The notes below the pieces were generated by a model that was given only the letters and a program-made list of their open reading frames with translations, did not search any database and was not told the DNA's origin. From assembly GCA_963719275.1 (NCBI GenBank), contig CAVRBT010000006.1:124001-188000 (forward strand): a stretch of DNA of 64,000 bases, in the 5' to 3' direction. Positions 41,459 through 50,542 of the stretch are shown piece by piece; the first letter of the stretch is position 1, and each line of letters starts with the position of its first letter. The stretch is from AC-32 sp963719275. GTDB taxonomy: Bacteria; Actinomycetota; Thermoleophilia; Gaiellales; Gaiellaceae. Position numbers and translations under genes: made by a program.

Positions 41459-42195
41459 AGACGGTTTCCCGACTCGGGCGCACGTAGACGATTTGGCCGC
41501 GCTCGAGCTCGAGCTGCTGCGCCTGCTCCTGCGTCAGCTGCGCCAGCAGGTGCTGGCCGTCGTCTCGGACGAGCTCGACCCGCACCTCGAAGCCGAGGTG
41601 TACGACGCGCTCCACCATCGCCTCCGAGCAGCCCGCGTCCGGCTCGAGCAGCAGCTCGACGTCGTGCGGTCGCACGAAGGTGTCGCCGAGCCGGTTCACC
41701 GGGCCGACGAAGCTCATCACGAACTCATTGGTCGGCTGCTCGTAGAGCTCGCGCGGCGAGCCGACCTGCTCGACCCCGCCCCTCGTTGAGCACGACGATC
41801 TGGCCCGCGACCTCCATCGCTTCCTCTTGGTCGTGCGTGACGATGATCGCCGTCACGTGCACTTCGTCGTGGAGGCGGCGCAACCACGCGCGGAGCTCCT
41901 TTCGCACCCGCGCGTCGAGCGCGCCGAAGGGCTCGTCGAGGAGCAGCACGCTCGGCTCGACCGCCAGCGCGCGTGCCAGAGCCATGCGCTGCCGCTGGTC
42001 GCCCGAGGCGCCGTAGGACTGGTTGACGCTGGTGCCGTTCCCCGCGGAGGTCTTCTGGAAGGCGGCGATGATCTTCCCGTAGGCGTCCTTCGGCGTCGAG
42101 TAGGCGACGAGGTCGACCGACCCGCCCTTCGAGGCGCCCGCCGCGGAGCCGGCCAGCAGCGCGACCCCGAGCAAAGAAATCGCGGACGGCGTCAA
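41415..42195 (-). pseudogene. Chimeric remnant of a sulfate ABC transporter operon (binding protein fused to ATPase)
   Basis: The first 66 residues are the start of a sulfate-binding protein: a signal-like leader, then VDLVAYSTPKDAYGKIIAAF and VNQSYGASGDQ. Directly after GDQ the sequence becomes the second half of a CysA-type ATPase: RQRMALARALAVEPSVLLLD, EPFGALDARVRKELRAW and the ITHDQEEAMEV region. The rest of the binding protein, the two permeases and the Walker A half are absent. An extra G near 41783 then shifts the frame, so the CysA C-terminal domain (MSFVGPVNRLGD to TVFS) is in another frame. Either a real deletion or a misjoin. Confidence 0.82.
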
Positions 42196-42214
42196 ATGCG
42201 ACCCGGCGCAGCAC

Positions 42215-42220
42215 TAGAGT
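42215..42220 (+). promoter_or_regulatory. -10 element for the Cys/Met enzyme gene
   Basis: TAGAGT, 8 nt before the GTG at 42229. Confidence 0.55.
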
Positions 42221-42228
42221 CCGCGCTC

Positions 42229-43188
42229 GTGGAGCCGCTCGACCGCGCGACGATCTGGCCGTACCGGGACGCTGAGCCCGGCGAGCTGTACTACCAGCGC
42301 TACGCGCATCCGAACGCGGTGGAGGCGGAGCGCCAACTCTCGGAGCTCGAGGGCGGCGAGGCGCTCCTCTTCCCCTCCGGCACCGGAGCGGCGACGGCGC
42401 TGGTCCTGGGCCTGCTCGAGCCCGGGCAGACGATCGCGCTCGCGGCGGGTGCTTACTACGGCACCAGCATCCTCTTCGCGACGCTCGAGCGCTGGGGCCT
42501 CCGCTCCGTCGAGTTCGACCAGAAGGGTGCTCCACCCGACGGCGTCGACCTCGTCTGGCTCGAGGCGCCGTCCAACCCGTTTCTGGAGATGCCCGATCTC
42601 GAGGCTGCGGTCGCACATCCGGCTCGCGTCGTGGTGGACTCGACCGCCTCGACGCCGGTGTACCTGCGACCGCTCGAGAGCGGGGCCGACTTCGCACTCC
42701 ACAGCGCGACGAAGTTCCTCGGCGGCCATCACGACCTCCTGCTCGGCGCAGTCGCGTGCCGGTCGCCCCAGGACGCGGCGCGGCTGCGCGAGTTCCGCGG
42801 ACGGTCGGGGATCGTCGCCGCGCCGGACCCGTGCTGGCTGCTCTCGCGCTCGCTGAAGACGCTGCACGTGCGGATGGAGCGGCACACGCGGAGCGCGACC
42901 GAGATCGCCGAGCGGCTTCGCTCCCACGCTGCGGTGCATGTCGTGCGTTACCCCGGCTTCGGCGGACTGCTCTCGTTCGACGTCGCGGACGGCGACGCGG
43001 CGCGCCGCGTGGAGACCTCGCTGCGGACGATCGAGAACGCGACGAGCCTCGGCGGCGTGCGTTCGGTGCTGGAGTCGCGCACCCGCTGGGAAGGCGACCG
43101 CGTTCCGCCCGGGCTGCTGCGGCTCAGCGTCGGGCTCGAGGACGTCGAGGAGCTCTGGGCGGACCTCGAGCAAGCGCTCGCAACGTGA
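42229..43188 (+). CDS. Cys/Met metabolism PLP-dependent enzyme (cystathionine gamma-synthase/lyase family)
   Basis: 319 residues, shorter than the 370-400 usual for the family. It has YQRYAHPNAVEAERQLSELE, GGEALLFPSGTGAA, WLEAPSNPFLEMPDL, the PLP lysine in LHSATKFLGGHHD, and a C-terminal part with TSLGGVRSVLESRTRW. Gamma-synthase and gamma-lyase cannot be separated by eye. Its position next to an Rrf2 regulator and a sulfate transporter remnant supports a role in sulfur amino acid metabolism. Overlaps the next gene (GTGA). Confidence 0.87.
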   Translation: MEPLDRATIWPYRDAEPGELYYQRYAHPNAVEAERQLSELEGGEALLFPSGTGAATALVLGLLEPGQTIALAAGAYYGTSILFATLERWGLRSVEFDQKGAPPDGVDLVWLEAPSNPFLEMPDLEAAVAHPARVVVDSTASTPVYLRPLESGADFALHSATKFLGGHHDLLLGAVACRSPQDAARLREFRGRSGIVAAPDPCWLLSRSLKTLHVRMERHTRSATEIAERLRSHAAVHVVRYPGFGGLLSFDVADGDAARRVETSLRTIENATSLGGVRSVLESRTRWEGDRVPPGLLRLSVGLEDVEELWADLEQALAT

Positions 43189-44432
43189 GAGTCGTCTTCT
43201 TCCCCGAGGGCGCGTTCGGGCCGACCAACAACTGCGTCGGAATCGGCCGCGTGCTGCGCGAGCGCGGCGTCGACGTCACCTTCGTCGTGGAGGAGTCGTT
43301 TGCCGGGACGCTCGAGGCGCAGGGGTTCGAGGAGGCGCTGATGCGGCTGAAGCCGCCGCCGGAGGTCGAGGAGGCGCCGGGCCAGTTCTGGAAGGACTTC
43401 GTCCGCGACACCGCGCCGGAGTTCCGCAAGCCGACGATCGAGCAGCTGGAGACGTTCATCCTCCCGGTCTGGCAGGAGCTCGTCGACGGCGCACGCTACG
43501 TCGACGACCGGCTGCGCGAGATCTTCGGCGAGCTCGAGCCCGACGTGATCGTCGAGGACAACGTGGTCGCCTTCCCGGCGGTGCCGGCCTCTGGGCGGCC
43601 GTGGGTGCGGATCGTCTCCTGCAACCCGCTCGAGCTGAAGGACCCGGCGCTGCCGCCGACCTTCTCCGGCTACCCAACCGGCGACCAGGCGGCCTGGGAC
43701 GAGTTCCGCGAACGCTACCGGGAGCTGCACGAGCCGCTGCAGGCGGGGTTCTCGGCCTTCTGCGAGGAACGCGGCGCTCCGCCGCTGCCCGAGCTCGAGT
43801 TCATCCACGAGTCGTCGTTCCTCAGCCTCTACCTGTACCCGGCCGAGGCCGACTACCGCCGCTCGCAGCCACTCGACAACTGCTGGCACCGCCTCGACTC
43901 CTGCGTGCGCGGGGTTGACGCGGAGTTTCAGTCACCGCCCGGCGACGGCCCGCTCGTCTACGTCAGCCTCGGCAGCCTCGGCTCCGCGGACGTCGAGCTG
44001 ATGAACCGGCTCGTCGCGGCGCTGGCCGAGACGCCGCATCGCTACGTCGTCAGCAAAGGGCCGCAGCACGAGCTGATCGAGCTGGCGCCGAACATGACCG
44101 GCGCCGAGTTCCTGCCGCAGCCGGCGATCCTCCCCCACGTCGACCTGGTGATCACGCACGGCGGCAACAACACGGTCACCGAGTCGATCCACTTCGGGAA
44201 GCCGATGGTCGTGCTGCCGCTCTTCTGGGACCAGCACGACAACGCGCAACGCATGGCCGAATGTGGGTTCGGCGTCCGGCTGTCCACCTACGAGTTCGAG
44301 GACGAGCAGCTGCACGAGGCAATCGACCGCCTGCTCGCGTCGCCGAGCCTGCGGCTCGCGGAGGCCGCCGCCCGCCTGCAGGCGAGCCCCGGCACGACGC
44401 GCGCCGCGGATCTGATCCAGTCGCTGGCGTAG
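43185..44432 (+). CDS. UDP-glycosyltransferase-like protein (GT1, MGT type)
   Basis: 415 residues with two Rossmann lobes. The N-terminal lobe starts VFFPEGAFGPTNNCVGIGRV. The C-terminal donor site carries the GT1 signature ITHGGNNTVTESIHFGKPMV followed by LPLFWDQHDNAQR. VYVSLGSLG marks the lobe junction. Such enzymes glycosylate small acceptors such as macrolides, phenolics or lipids. Coupled to the Cys/Met enzyme, though a shared pathway is not obvious. Confidence 0.9.
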   Translation: MRVVFFPEGAFGPTNNCVGIGRVLRERGVDVTFVVEESFAGTLEAQGFEEALMRLKPPPEVEEAPGQFWKDFVRDTAPEFRKPTIEQLETFILPVWQELVDGARYVDDRLREIFGELEPDVIVEDNVVAFPAVPASGRPWVRIVSCNPLELKDPALPPTFSGYPTGDQAAWDEFRERYRELHEPLQAGFSAFCEERGAPPLPELEFIHESSFLSLYLYPAEADYRRSQPLDNCWHRLDSCVRGVDAEFQSPPGDGPLVYVSLGSLGSADVELMNRLVAALAETPHRYVVSKGPQHELIELAPNMTGAEFLPQPAILPHVDLVITHGGNNTVTESIHFGKPMVVLPLFWDQHDNAQRMAECGFGVRLSTYEFEDEQLHEAIDRLLASPSLRLAEAAARLQASPGTTRAADLIQSLA

Positions 44433-44461
44433 GGGCGGCGCGGCCGCACGCGCGCCGCCCC
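44432..44461. terminator. Bidirectional terminator hairpin
   Basis: An 11-bp perfect GC stem (GGGGCGGCGCG/CGCGCCGCCCC) with an 8-nt loop lies between convergent glycosyltransferase and beta-propeller genes. Confidence 0.75.
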
Positions 44462-44472
44462 CGGCGCCTCTC

Positions 44473-45540
44473 TCAGTTCGGCGCGATCGTGCCGAACAGC
44501 CCGTGGGTCTCGTCGTCCGGGCCGGCGGTGAAGAACAGCTGTCCTGCGGTGCCGTTGTTCCCGCCCTGGCTGACCTGAAGCGCCCAGAGCCCGTCGATTG
44601 CGAGCGGCCGGTTGTCCGAGCCGCGCAGCTCGCCTTCGTGCACGAACTGCCCCGGGCTGACCTCCCGGAAGGCATTGATCTGCCCGTCGCCGAAGTTGCC
44701 GACGAGCAGGTCGCCCGCGAACGTGCCGAAGCTTGCCGGCGCGATCGCGAGGCCCCACGGCGCGTTCAGCTGGCCATGGCCGGTGACCCCGCCGAGCAGG
44801 TTGCCTGCGAGGTCGTAGACATCCACCCGTCCCAGGCCCTGGCCCGCAATTTCGTCCTCGGCGTCCTCGTCCTGCTTCGCGTAGGCGACGAACACGCGGT
44901 CGCCGATCACCTGGACGTTGAAGGGCGCGAAGCCCTTCGGCAGCGACGAATCCTCGAAGCCGCTGTCGGGCACGAGCCCGAAGCTGCCGTCGAGGACGTC
45001 GATGCGCGCGTTGTGGAAGTCGGCCGCGTACAGGCGCGGCCCGTTCGCCGTGTCGGCGATCGCGAGCCCCTTGTAGATCGCGTCGACGTCCGAGCGGTCC
45101 TTGACGACGATCGCGGTCGTGCCCTGCGCGGGGTTCCAGCCGCGGATGATCCCGTCCTCGCCGTCGAACAGGAACAGCGCTTTCCCGCCGGTCGGCAGCA
45201 CGAAGCCGGCGGTCGGGTTGAAGACCGTGCCGGTCGGGCCTCCCGCCACGGAGACGACGAGTCCTTGCTTCACCCCGCCGCCGTTGTACAGCGTCGACTT
45301 GTCCGTTCCGTTGTCAGACACCCACCACGGGCTGGTCGCGCTCGAAGTCAGACCCCAGGCGTTCTGGAGGTCAGGGTCGGTCACCGGTGCGACCCCCGGC
45401 TGGTCCGACACGAGCGGGTTGACCGTGAACTGCGTCGGCTTCGCCGCGCTCAGCGGCGCCGCCACGACCAGCGCCCCGAGCGCAAGCAGCGCGATCACGA
45501 GCAGCGCGCGTGGACGCGTGTTGAACACTCGTTTCCTCAT
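44473..45540 (-). CDS. Secreted beta-propeller protein (TIGR03118-like)
   Basis: 355 residues with an N-terminal signal sequence (LLVIALLALGALVVAAPLSA). The mature start NPLVSDQPGVAPVTDPDLQN and repeats such as NAWGLTSSATSPWWVSDNG, LNAPWGLAIAPASFG and LLVGNFGDGQINAF match the TIGR03118 family of NHL/SMP-30-like propellers. Function of the family is unknown. ATG at 45540 with a GGGAG site is preferred to the GTG three codons upstream. Confidence 0.85.
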   Translation of the reverse strand: MRKRVFNTRPRALLVIALLALGALVVAAPLSAAKPTQFTVNPLVSDQPGVAPVTDPDLQNAWGLTSSATSPWWVSDNGTDKSTLYNGGGVKQGLVVSVAGGPTGTVFNPTAGFVLPTGGKALFLFDGEDGIIRGWNPAQGTTAIVVKDRSDVDAIYKGLAIADTANGPRLYAADFHNARIDVLDGSFGLVPDSGFEDSSLPKGFAPFNVQVIGDRVFVAYAKQDEDAEDEIAGQGLGRVDVYDLAGNLLGGVTGHGQLNAPWGLAIAPASFGTFAGDLLVGNFGDGQINAFREVSPGQFVHEGELRGSDNRPLAIDGLWALQVSQGGNNGTAGQLFFTAGPDDETHGLFGTIAPN

Positions 45541-45608
45541 CTCCCACACTCCCTTCGACGTTCTAGTTCCCCACGTGCGCTACGGGAGTGGGAGCCGAGC
45601 GGTTTCAG

Positions 45609-45682
45609 AGCCGGAGGTGGGATTCGAACCCACGGCCTACGCCTTACAAGGGCGTTGCTCTGACCAGCTGAGCTACTCCGGC
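45609..45682 (-). tRNA. tRNA-Thr (anticodon TGT)
   Basis: 74 nt: acceptor GCCGGAG/CTCCGGC with discriminator T, D-arm GCTC/GAGC, anticodon stem ACGCC/GGCGT with loop CTTGTAA (anticodon TGT), T-arm GTGGG/CCCAC with loop TTCGAAT. CCA not encoded. Confidence 0.96.
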
Positions 45683-45689
45683 GCTGGGC

Positions 45690-46289
45690 TCAGCCTAGCG
45701 CCGGCCGGCTCGTGAGCACTTCGTCGATCAGGCCGTACTCGACCGCCTCGGCTGAAGTCATGAAGTGATCGCGATCGGTGTCCTGGGAGACGCGGTCGAG
45801 CGGCTGGCCCGTGTGGTCGGCCAGGATGGCCTCCACCCGCCGCTTCAGGTCGAGCACCTCGCGCGCACGGATCTCGACGTCCGAAGCCTGGCCGCCGAAC
45901 TGGCCCGTCCAGACCTGATGGATCAGGATCTTCGCGTTCGGGAGAGCGCTGCGCTTGCCCTTCGCCCCGGCCGCGAGGAGCACCGCTCCCATCGACATCG
46001 CCGTCCCGACGCAGATCGTGCGCACGTCGGGCTTCACGAAGGTCATCGTGTCGTAGATCGCGAGGCCGGCGTAGACGTCGCCGCCGGGCGAGTTCACGTA
46101 GAGGCTGATGTCCTTGTCGGGGTCGTCCGACTCGAGGTGCAGGAGCTGGGCGACGACGACGTTGGCGACCTCGTCGTCGATCGCCGATCCGACCATCACG
46201 ATCCGGTCGTTGAGTAGTCGCGAGTAGATGTCGAACGAACGCTCGCCGCGCGAGGTTTGCTCGATCACCATCGGCACGAGCACGTTCAC
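45690..46289 (-). CDS. clpP: ATP-dependent Clp protease proteolytic subunit
   Basis: 199 residues. Catalytic Ser lies in GTAMSMGAVLLAAG, His in PNAKILIHQVW and Asp in the DRDHFMTSAEAVEYGLID segment, with VNSPGGDVYAGLAIYDTM before them. It forms the proteolytic chamber fed by ClpX or ClpC. No ClpX gene follows here, so this is probably one of two or more ClpP copies. GTG start overlapping the stop of the upstream unknown gene; tRNA-Thr lies directly downstream. Confidence 0.94.
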   Translation of the reverse strand: MNVLVPMVIEQTSRGERSFDIYSRLLNDRIVMVGSAIDDEVANVVVAQLLHLESDDPDKDISLYVNSPGGDVYAGLAIYDTMTFVKPDVRTICVGTAMSMGAVLLAAGAKGKRSALPNAKILIHQVWTGQFGGQASDVEIRAREVLDLKRRVEAILADHTGQPLDRVSQDTDRDHFMTSAEAVEYGLIDEVLTSRPALG

Positions 46290-46744
46290 GCCGGCACCGC
46301 CGCCTCGACGGGCTCGAGCACGTGAACCGGCACGCCGTAGGCGCGCAGCGCGTCCGCGACCTCGTCTGCGTTCTCGACCGCGGGCGGCACGAAGATCTCG
46401 ACCGGCCGAGCGAGCTCGCCGCGCCAGGCCGATGCGCCCTCGAGCACCGCGCCCCAGAGCAGCACGCGGCCGAAGACACGCTCCTCCGCGCCGACGGCGA
46501 GGTAGTGGTTCCAGGCGCCTAGCTCGCGGCCGGCGTGGATGCCGCACTCGCACGCGGGCGACGGCGCCGCGTGCGCGACGTGGACGTGCCTGCGGCACGT
46601 GGCCTGAACCGGCTCGTCGAACGGCCACGGGTCGCCGTAGAGGACGCTGAGCAGCACGCCGTCCTCCACGCGCCAGACCTTCCAGCCGACCGCCGGCCTG
46701 AGCGCGTCCGCGCCCCACGCCCGCTCGATGCGCTCGGTCCTCAT
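46286..46744 (-). CDS. Hypothetical protein between HTH regulator and clpP
   Basis: 152 residues from an ATG overlapping the previous stop (ATGA). Starts MRTERIERAWGADALRPAVG. A Cys/His-rich centre, CRRHVHVAHAAPSPACECGI, could bind metal, and the second half has GRVLLWGAVLEG and VEIFVPPAVENADEVADALR. Not recognised. The coupling to both the HTH gene and clpP suggests a three-gene operon for regulated proteolysis, with this protein as a possible adaptor; that is inference. Confidence 0.65.
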   Translation of the reverse strand: MRTERIERAWGADALRPAVGWKVWRVEDGVLLSVLYGDPWPFDEPVQATCRRHVHVAHAAPSPACECGIHAGRELGAWNHYLAVGAEERVFGRVLLWGAVLEGASAWRGELARPVEIFVPPAVENADEVADALRAYGVPVHVLEPVEAAVPA

Positions 46745-47142
46745 TCCGCGGCGAGCCACGCGAGAATCGCCTCGCGCGAGAAGCGCCACTCCTCCCCTAC
46801 CTTGCGGCCCGGCAGCTCGCCTTGCTCGGCGAGCTCGACGACCGCCTCCTCCTCGACCTGCAGCAGCTCCGCGAGCTGCCCCGGTGTGAGGATCTCGAGC
46901 TCCGCGGCCGGCCGGAACGAGTGCTGCCCGACCGACCACTCCGCGTGCGCGACCTCCATCGGACCGGCGACCTCGCGCGTCCAGACCGGGTCGTCCGGGT
47001 CGAACTGAGCGACGAGCTTCGTGATCAGCTCGCGCTTCGGCCTACCCAGGACGTCGGCTGCTCGGTGGAGCTTCTCCGCCTCGGCCGTTGGGATCCGCAC
47101 GTACAGCGCGGTGTAGTCGGTCTCTCGCCGCGGTCTTGCCAT
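46741..47142 (-). CDS. DNA-binding regulator with excisionase-type HTH
   Basis: 133 residues from the ATG at 47142 (a GTG lies one codon upstream). The N-terminus MARPRRETDYTALYVRIPTA with KRELITKLVAQF resembles a ribbon-helix-helix or plasmid-type DNA-binding arm. The C-terminus, LTPGQLAELLQVEEEAVVEL through GRKVGEEWRFSREAILAWL, is an excisionase/MerR-like HTH. It likely binds the GATATC array immediately upstream and controls the operon that includes clpP. Confidence 0.78.
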   Translation of the reverse strand: MARPRRETDYTALYVRIPTAEAEKLHRAADVLGRPKRELITKLVAQFDPDDPVWTREVAGPMEVAHAEWSVGQHSFRPAAELEILTPGQLAELLQVEEEAVVELAEQGELPGRKVGEEWRFSREAILAWLAAE

Positions 47143-47145
47143 CAC

Positions 47146-47172
47146 GGATATCTAGATATCAAAAAGATATCC
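47146..47172. promoter_or_regulatory. GATATC operator array upstream of the HTH gene
   Basis: GGATATC (47146), GATATC (47155) and GATATCC (47166) in 27 bp, AT-rich against a GC-rich background. On the minus strand TAGATA sits 6 nt before the GTG-ATG start region, so the promoter is inside the array. Fits autoregulation. Confidence 0.65.
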
Positions 47173-47186
47173 GCAGCGCAAGCGAA

Positions 47187-47229
47187 AGGGCTTGGCGGCC
47201 CGAGCCTCGTCACTGTTTCGTCAAGCCCT
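47187..47229. terminator. Hairpin after the sigma factor gene
   Basis: AGGGCTTG and CAAGCCCT arms (extended by CG pairs) around a 21-nt loop, just past the sigma factor stop. On the minus strand it reads AGGAGGGCTTGACGAAAC, almost identical to one end of the dispersed repeat at 53423. Confidence 0.55.
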
Positions 47230-47233
47230 CCTA

Positions 47234-47956
47234 CTACTGCAGGACTTGCCGCGACTGCTGGTGCGCGAGCACCTTGCGCTTCACGCGCTGGAGCGCATTG
47301 TCGATCGTCTTCGTGTCGCAGCCGAGCTGGTCGGCCATCGTCTCGTACGACTCGCCCTCGAGGTAGAGCTTGAGCGCGTCGGCCTCGAGCTTCGAGAGGC
47401 CGGTGCCGAGCGTGAAGACGAGGCTCTGCAGCTCTTCGGTCGAGATCACGCAGACGGAGGGGTCGTCGACGGATGGGCCGGGGAGCGCGTCGCCGAGGGT
47501 GCAGTCGCCGTCGGACTCCTGGCCCGCGGGCGTGTGGCTGAATGAGACGTACGTGTTGAGCGGCGCGTGCTTGAAGCGCGTCGCCGTCTTGATCGCGGTG
47601 ATGATTTGCCGCGTCACACAGAGCTCCGCAAAGCTGCGGAACGACGACTTGTCGGGGCTGAAGTCGCGAACCGCCTTGTAGAGCCCGATCAGGCCTTCCT
47701 GGATGAGATCTTCGGCGTCGCCGCCGGCGAGGAAGTACGAGCTCGCCTTGAGGCGGACGAAGCCGGCGTAGCGGCGGATGAGCTCGTCGAGCGCCTTCTG
47801 GTCGCCGTTGCGCGCGCGCATGACGAGCTGCAGGTCGGCGAGCTCTCGCTGGAGCTTCTGCGGCGAGTGAGCGGTCTGCGCGGTGCGGGCTGGCACGGCA
47901 CTCTCCTGTCGAGGACGAGTGAGCTGCTCAAGCCTCACCCTGAGGTTGACGGTCAA
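47234..47956 (-). CDS. sigH: RNA polymerase sigma factor, SigH-like
   Basis: 240 residues. Region 2 is LVMRARNGDQKALDELIRRY with GDAEDLIQEGLIGLYKAVRD. Region 4 is LSKLEADALKLYLEGESYET followed by MADQLGCDTKTIDNALQRVKRK. The YacP-RlmB-CysS neighbourhood is the same as around Bacillus sigH, which supports the name; in non-sporulating actinobacteria its regulon is unknown. The start is uncertain (TTG at 47956, with in-frame GTG codons after it). Confidence 0.88.
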   Translation of the reverse strand: MTVNLRVRLEQLTRPRQESAVPARTAQTAHSPQKLQRELADLQLVMRARNGDQKALDELIRRYAGFVRLKASSYFLAGGDAEDLIQEGLIGLYKAVRDFSPDKSSFRSFAELCVTRQIITAIKTATRFKHAPLNTYVSFSHTPAGQESDGDCTLGDALPGPSVDDPSVCVISTEELQSLVFTLGTGLSKLEADALKLYLEGESYETMADQLGCDTKTIDNALQRVKRKVLAHQQSRQVLQ

Positions 47957-48003
47957 GATAGCAAGGTCCCAACACGTTTACAAGACCTTGCGTGTTTGTG
48001 AGC

Positions 48004-48444
48004 TTAACCGGACCTTTGCCCTCTGCGCAGCTTCTCCAAGCGTTTTCGCGTCTCTTCGTCCACGCGATCCCGGAGCTGCGATCGGCCCGGGTCCTCGTGT
48101 TTCGGCGACTCGAGATCGTGCAGGAAGGTTCGCGAGGTGCGCTTCTGCACCTCTTGCCCGGAGGTGCCGCGAATCGCCGAGTCGGAGGAGACGAGGCAGA
48201 CCGTCTCCGTGCGTCGGTGCTCGGCTGCGAGGCGCTCGAGCAGCGCGTCGGCGTGGTCGGCGTAGCGAACCTCGAGCGGCCCGTGGGTGCGCTCCTCGCC
48301 GACGCCGTCGAAGACGATCACGCCGCGCGCGCCCTGGACGGCGACGAAGCTGGCGAGCGCGTCGACCAGCTCGCGCGGATCCTCGAATTCGCCCGCGTGC
48401 AGCAGGTTGTAGCCGTCGAAGAGGTAGAGGGTGGGCTCAGCCAC
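48004..48444 (-). CDS. YacP-like NYN domain RNase
   Basis: 146 residues. YLFDGYNLLHAG is the first acidic motif, VIVFDGVGEE the second, and TVCLVSSDSAIRG the third, the PIN-like NYN active site found in Rae1/YacP, a ribosome-associated endoribonuclease in Bacillus. The C-terminus is charged (DRVDEETRKRLEKLRRGQ). GTG start overlapping rlmB by 8 nt; downstream lies sigH, as in Bacillus. Confidence 0.87.
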   Translation of the reverse strand: MAEPTLYLFDGYNLLHAGEFEDPRELVDALASFVAVQGARGVIVFDGVGEERTHGPLEVRYADHADALLERLAAEHRRTETVCLVSSDSAIRGTSGQEVQKRTSRTFLHDLESPKHEDPGRSQLRDRVDEETRKRLEKLRRGQRSG

Positions 48445-49156
48445 GGCGTTGCCGCCTCGCCTCGTAGAGCAGCAGCGCGGCTGCGACGCTGACGTTCAGC
48501 GATTCGACGCCGCCGTAGAGCGGGATCGAGATCGCGTCGTCGCAGGTGCGGCGCACGAGCGGGCGCAGGCCTTTGCCCTCGGCGCCGAGGACGAACACCG
48601 CGCCGCCGGAGAGGTCGGCCTGCCACAGCGAGGTCTCCGCCTCGCCTGCTGCCCCCCAGATCCACAGGTGGGGGCCTTTGATCTCGCCAAGGTAACGCGC
48701 GAGGTTCTTCACTACGGCGACACGAACGTGCTCGACGGCGCCGGCCGAGGCGCGCACGACCGCAGGCGTGATCCGCGCCGAGTTGTGCGCCGGGAGAACG
48801 ACGCCGTCGGCGCCCGCGCCCTCGACGCTGCGGATCACCGCGCCCAGGTTCCGTGGGTCGGTCACGGAGTCGAGGACGGTGAGCAGCGGCGCGGGCCCGA
48901 CCGCGAGCTCGTGGGCGTCCGCGTAGCGGTAGGGCTCGACACGCGCGACGACGCCCTGGTGATCCTGCGTGCCGGCTTCCGCCGTGAGCTCGCGTTCGAG
49001 CTTGATCTGGACGCGCGGCCCGTCTTCGCCGAGCCACGGCTCCGCTTTCAGCGCCCGTTGCGTCGCCAGCAGCTCGAGCACCTCGCGCTGCCCGCGCAGC
49101 GCCTCGCGAACGGGGCGCCGTCCGTAGACGAGCTCAGAGGTCACCCTGCTGACCAT
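48437..49156 (-). CDS. rlmB: 23S rRNA (guanosine-2'-O-)-methyltransferase RlmB-like (SpoU family)
   Basis: 239 residues. The N-terminal ribosomal L30e-like domain begins LVYGRRPVREALRG. The SpoU trefoil-knot domain has LDSVTDPRNLGAVIRSVEGA, VFVLGAEGKGLRPLVRR and IPLYGGVESLNVSVAAALLL, motifs 1-3 of the family. It methylates a guanosine ribose in 23S rRNA. The start may be ATG 49156 or GTG 49144. Confidence 0.92.
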   Translation of the reverse strand: MVSRVTSELVYGRRPVREALRGQREVLELLATQRALKAEPWLGEDGPRVQIKLERELTAEAGTQDHQGVVARVEPYRYADAHELAVGPAPLLTVLDSVTDPRNLGAVIRSVEGAGADGVVLPAHNSARITPAVVRASAGAVEHVRVAVVKNLARYLGEIKGPHLWIWGAAGEAETSLWQADLSGGAVFVLGAEGKGLRPLVRRTCDDAISIPLYGGVESLNVSVAAALLLYEARRQRRG

Positions 49157-49204
49157 CCGCGCCGACAGATCACGGCGCTTGCGACACAAGAACGTGCGTT
49201 GGAC

Positions 49205-49252
49205 GGCCGCACAGGCAAAGCCTGCACGGCCTCTGTGGTCGGCGCTGCCAAG

Positions 49253-49260
<8 letters not shown>
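49205..49260 (-). terminator. Two hairpins after cysS
   Basis: GGCGCT/AGCGCC at 49241-49260 overlaps the cysS stop. Then GGCCG-ca-CAGGC-AAA-GCCTG-ca-CGGCC at 49205-49231 follows. Likely terminator or processing site between cysS and rlmB. Confidence 0.55.
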
Positions 49261-50528
<1,268 letters not shown>

Positions 50529-50542
<14 letters not shown>

